Origin: Crossiella cryophila
Lineage (GTDB): Bacteria > Actinomycetota > Actinomycetes > Mycobacteriales > Pseudonocardiaceae
Direction: 5' to 3'
Assembly: GCF_014204915.1 (NCBI RefSeq)
Contig: NZ_JACHMH010000001.1
Coordinates: 3,741,001-3,805,000, forward strand
Length of the DNA stretch: 64,000 bases
Shown here: in pieces, positions 62,374-64,000 of the stretch
Layout of the letters: each line of letters opens with the position of its first letter
Numbering within the stretch: position 1 is the first letter of the stretch
Position numbers and translations under genes: made by a program
The notes under the pieces: model-generated
Databases searched by the model: none
What the model saw: the letters and a program-made list of their open reading frames with translations, nothing else
Told to the model about the DNA's origin: nothing

Positions 62374-63648
62374 GTGAGTGAGCACATCCTCGACGAGTTG
62401 TCCTGGCGCGGGTTGATCGCGCAGACCACCGATATCGACGCACTGCGGCGGGACCTGGACGCCGGCCCGCTCACCCTCTATTGCGGATTCGACCCCACCG
62501 CGCCCAGCCTGCACGCGGGCAACCTGATCCCGTTGCTGGGGTTGCGGCGGTTCCAGCGGGCCGGGCATCGGCCCATCGTGCTGGCCGGCGGGGCCACCGG
62601 GATGATCGGGGATCCGCGGGACAACGGTGAGCGGTCGCTGAACACCGAGGACACCGTGGCCGAGTGGACCGCGCGGATCCGCGGCCAGCTGGAGCGGTTC
62701 GTCGACTTCGACGACTCGCCGACCGGGGCGGTGGTGGAGAACAACCTGAGCTGGACGCAGGACATGTCGGCCATCTCGTTCCTGCGGGATGTCGGCAAGC
62801 ACTTCTCGGTCAACGTCATGCTCGGGCGCGAGACGGTCAAGCGCAGGCTCGAGACCGACGGCATGTCCTACACCGAGTTCAGCTACCTGCTGCTCCAGTC
62901 GCACGACTACCTCCAGCTGCACCGCAAGCACGGCTGCGCGCTGCAGATCGGCGGCGCCGACCAGTGGGGCAACATCGTCGGCGGGGTCGGGCTGGTCCGC
63001 CAGGTCGACCGGGCCGCGGTGCACGCGCTGACGTTGCCGCTGGTCACCGACTCCGAGGGGCGCAAGTTCGGCAAGTCCACCGGGGGCGGCAACGTCTGGC
63101 TCGACCCGGAGCTGACCTCGCCGTACACCTGGTACCAGTACTTCGTGAACGTCGGTGACGCCGACGCGGTCCGCTACCTGCGCATGTTCACCTTCCTCAG
63201 CAGGGACGAGGTGGGCGAGATCGAACAGCTCACCGCGGACACCCCGCACCTGCGCACCGCGCAGAAACGGCTGGCCGAGGAGTTCACCACCCTGGTGCAC
63301 GGGGCCGACCAGACGCGGATGGTGGTCGCGGCCAGTCAGGCCCTGTTCGGACGGGGTGAACTGCGGGAGCTGGATCTGCCGACGCTGACCGCCGCCTTGT
63401 CCTCGGCGGGGACGGCGCAGGTGAAGCTGTCCGACTCGCCGACCATCGTCGACCTGCTGGTCGCGGTGGGGCTGTCCAAGAGCAGGGGCGAGGCCCGGCG
63501 CACGGTCAACGAGGGCGGTGCCTACGTGAACAACGAGAAGGTCACCGACGAGGAGTGGCAGCCGTCCCTGGACACGCTTCTGCACGGTCGGTGGCTTGTG
63601 GTTCGACGTGGCCGCCGTCACACTGCGGGAGTCGACGTCCTGCACTAG
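62374..63648 (+). CDS. tyrS: Tyrosyl-tRNA synthetase
   Basis: 424 residues from GTG 62374 ([20 protein letters not shown]), the start that fits related enzymes; the GTG at 62338, overlapping the previous stop, would add 12 residues. Class I motifs: [20 protein letters not shown] (HIGH-like HAGN), [14 protein letters not shown] and KFGKSTGG (KMSKS-like). The C-terminal S4 RNA-binding domain is residues about 355-424 ([20 protein letters not shown]). Complete. An rRNA promoter begins about 80 bases after the stop. Confidence 0.96.
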   Translation: MSEHILDELSWRGLIAQTTDIDALRRDLDAGPLTLYCGFDPTAPSLHAGNLIPLLGLRRFQRAGHRPIVLAGGATGMIGDPRDNGERSLNTEDTVAEWTARIRGQLERFVDFDDSPTGAVVENNLSWTQDMSAISFLRDVGKHFSVNVMLGRETVKRRLETDGMSYTEFSYLLLQSHDYLQLHRKHGCALQIGGADQWGNIVGGVGLVRQVDRAAVHALTLPLVTDSEGRKFGKSTGGGNVWLDPELTSPYTWYQYFVNVGDADAVRYLRMFTFLSRDEVGEIEQLTADTPHLRTAQKRLAEEFTTLVHGADQTRMVVAASQALFGRGELRELDLPTLTAALSSAGTAQVKLSDSPTIVDLLVAVGLSKSRGEARRTVNEGGAYVNNEKVTDEEWQPSLDTLLHGRWLVVRRGRRHTAGVDVLH

Positions 63649-63659
63649 CGTGGGATGCG

Positions 63660-63696
63660 AGGGCTGCGAGGCCGTGACCAGCGGTTTCGCAGCCTT
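63660..63696 (+). terminator. Hairpin after tyrS
   Basis: GGCTGCGA (63662-63669) pairs with TCGCAGCC (63687-63694), extendable by two pairs to 63660 and 63696, with a 17-base loop. No T tract. It lies between tyrS and the rRNA promoter and may insulate the two. Confidence 0.45.
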
Positions 63697-63728
63697 GGCT
63701 CGCGTGTTCACGGGCCTGACCAGGCGAT

Positions 63729-63757
63729 TTGACTTCAGATTCGCCCGAGCGTAACTT
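63729..63757 (+). promoter_or_regulatory. rRNA operon promoter
   Basis: TTGACT (63729-63734), exactly 17 bases, TAACTT (63752-63757): a strong vegetative-sigma promoter. A second -10-like TAGGTT lies at 63873-63878 without a clear -35. The transcript would run through the leader into 16S rRNA. Confidence 0.75.
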
Positions 63758-63764
63758 TCTCTCT

Positions 63765-64000
63765 GCCAGCGCGGAACGGCCCCAAGAAAGACCGGGGACG
63801 GGCGCGGCGAAGAAAGACAGAAAAGCTTCCAGGACAATCAAGCCCCGGAACAAGCTGTCAGCGAATAGCTGGTAGGTTGTGCGGTGTGCGTGTGTTCTTT
63901 GAGAACTCAACAGTGTGCCGATGTAAGCCAGTAGAGCTTATATATTTGAAACCTCGTTTGAGGTTCCTTTGAGATCACATTGATAAAGGATTGCGTCTAG
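63765..64000 (+). ncRNA. 5' leader of an rRNA operon (16S gene begins past the window)
   Basis: The stretch TGTTCTTTGAGAACTCAACA (63893-63912) is the antitermination and processing region found before 16S rRNA in actinomycetes, with a boxA-like TGTTCTTTGA. The A+T-rich end (CTTATATATTTGAAACC, 63934-63950; CCTCGTTTGAGG, 63951-63962) can form the precursor stem. The 16S rRNA 5' end itself (GAGTTTGATCCTGGCTCAG) is not inside the window. No protein gene lies in 63649-64000. Confidence 0.8.

Noticed and set aside
63856-63878. A damage-type promoter before the rRNA leader
   Set aside because: TGTCAGCG and TAGGTT are 9 bases apart, not 8, and the first element has a mismatch. A regular rRNA promoter lies upstream.

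Overview
The window is high-G+C DNA from an actinomycete. The actinobacterial gene orders (DUF1844 facing infC-rpmI-rplT-TrmH-type methyltransferase; pheST next to a complete argCJBDFRGH operon), the many GTG starts, the TAnnnT-type -10 boxes with leaderless transcripts, the two DUF3558 lipoproteins and the rrn leader all fit Pseudonocardiales. That placement is inference; no 16S sequence lies inside the window.

Layout. 1-13.2 kb is accessory-looking: the end of a TPR protein, a ParA/TadZ-like ATPase lacking the Walker lysines, a sigma-factor-like protein with a C-terminal zinc ribbon, a membrane protein, a SecA paralogue, an unusual MarR/GbsR regulator facing a DUF418 membrane protein, a secreted small protein and an NlpC/P60 hydrolase on opposite sides of a perfect inverted repeat, and an AbrB / tyrosine integrase / AbrB module. 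13.3-16.4 kb is uvrA with a recognisable DNA-damage (PafBC-type) promoter. 16.6-21.6 kb holds an OpgH-like glycosyltransferase, a secreted hydrolase, a polytopic membrane protein and a lipoprotein. 21.7-28.3 kb is a divergent catabolic cluster (GntP permease, N-acyl-D-amino-acid deacylase family protein, PLP deaminase / KDG-type kinase, IclR, RidA) that can be read as a route from an N-acylated amino-aldonate to KDPG. 28.3-31 kb has small secreted and membrane proteins, a tandem Uma2 pair and DUF1844. 31-33.5 kb is the translation operon infC-rpmI-rplT-TrmH. 34.7-39.3 kb is an HSP90-family gene followed by a large TPR gene. 39.5-44.8 kb is pheST plus two lipoproteins. 44.8-45.8 kb is a non-coding, repeat-built segment. 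48.8-57.3 kb is the arginine operon, ended by a textbook terminator. 57.5-61.7 kb encodes a nitrilase-HerA/TraG-type ATPase fusion with a small DUF5663-like partner. A 3-methyladenine glycosylase, tyrS and the promoter and leader of an rRNA operon finish the window.

How parts work together. The arg genes are almost all linked by 4-base start/stop overlaps and sit behind a candidate ARG box, with the repressor gene argR inside the operon. uvrA and, more weakly, the glycosylase gene share a damage-type promoter pattern. The best candidates for an undescribed system are the nitrilase-HerA fusion with its partner and the TadZ-like/sigma-like/SecA-like group near the left end. All family names come from motif recognition by eye; no database search was run.
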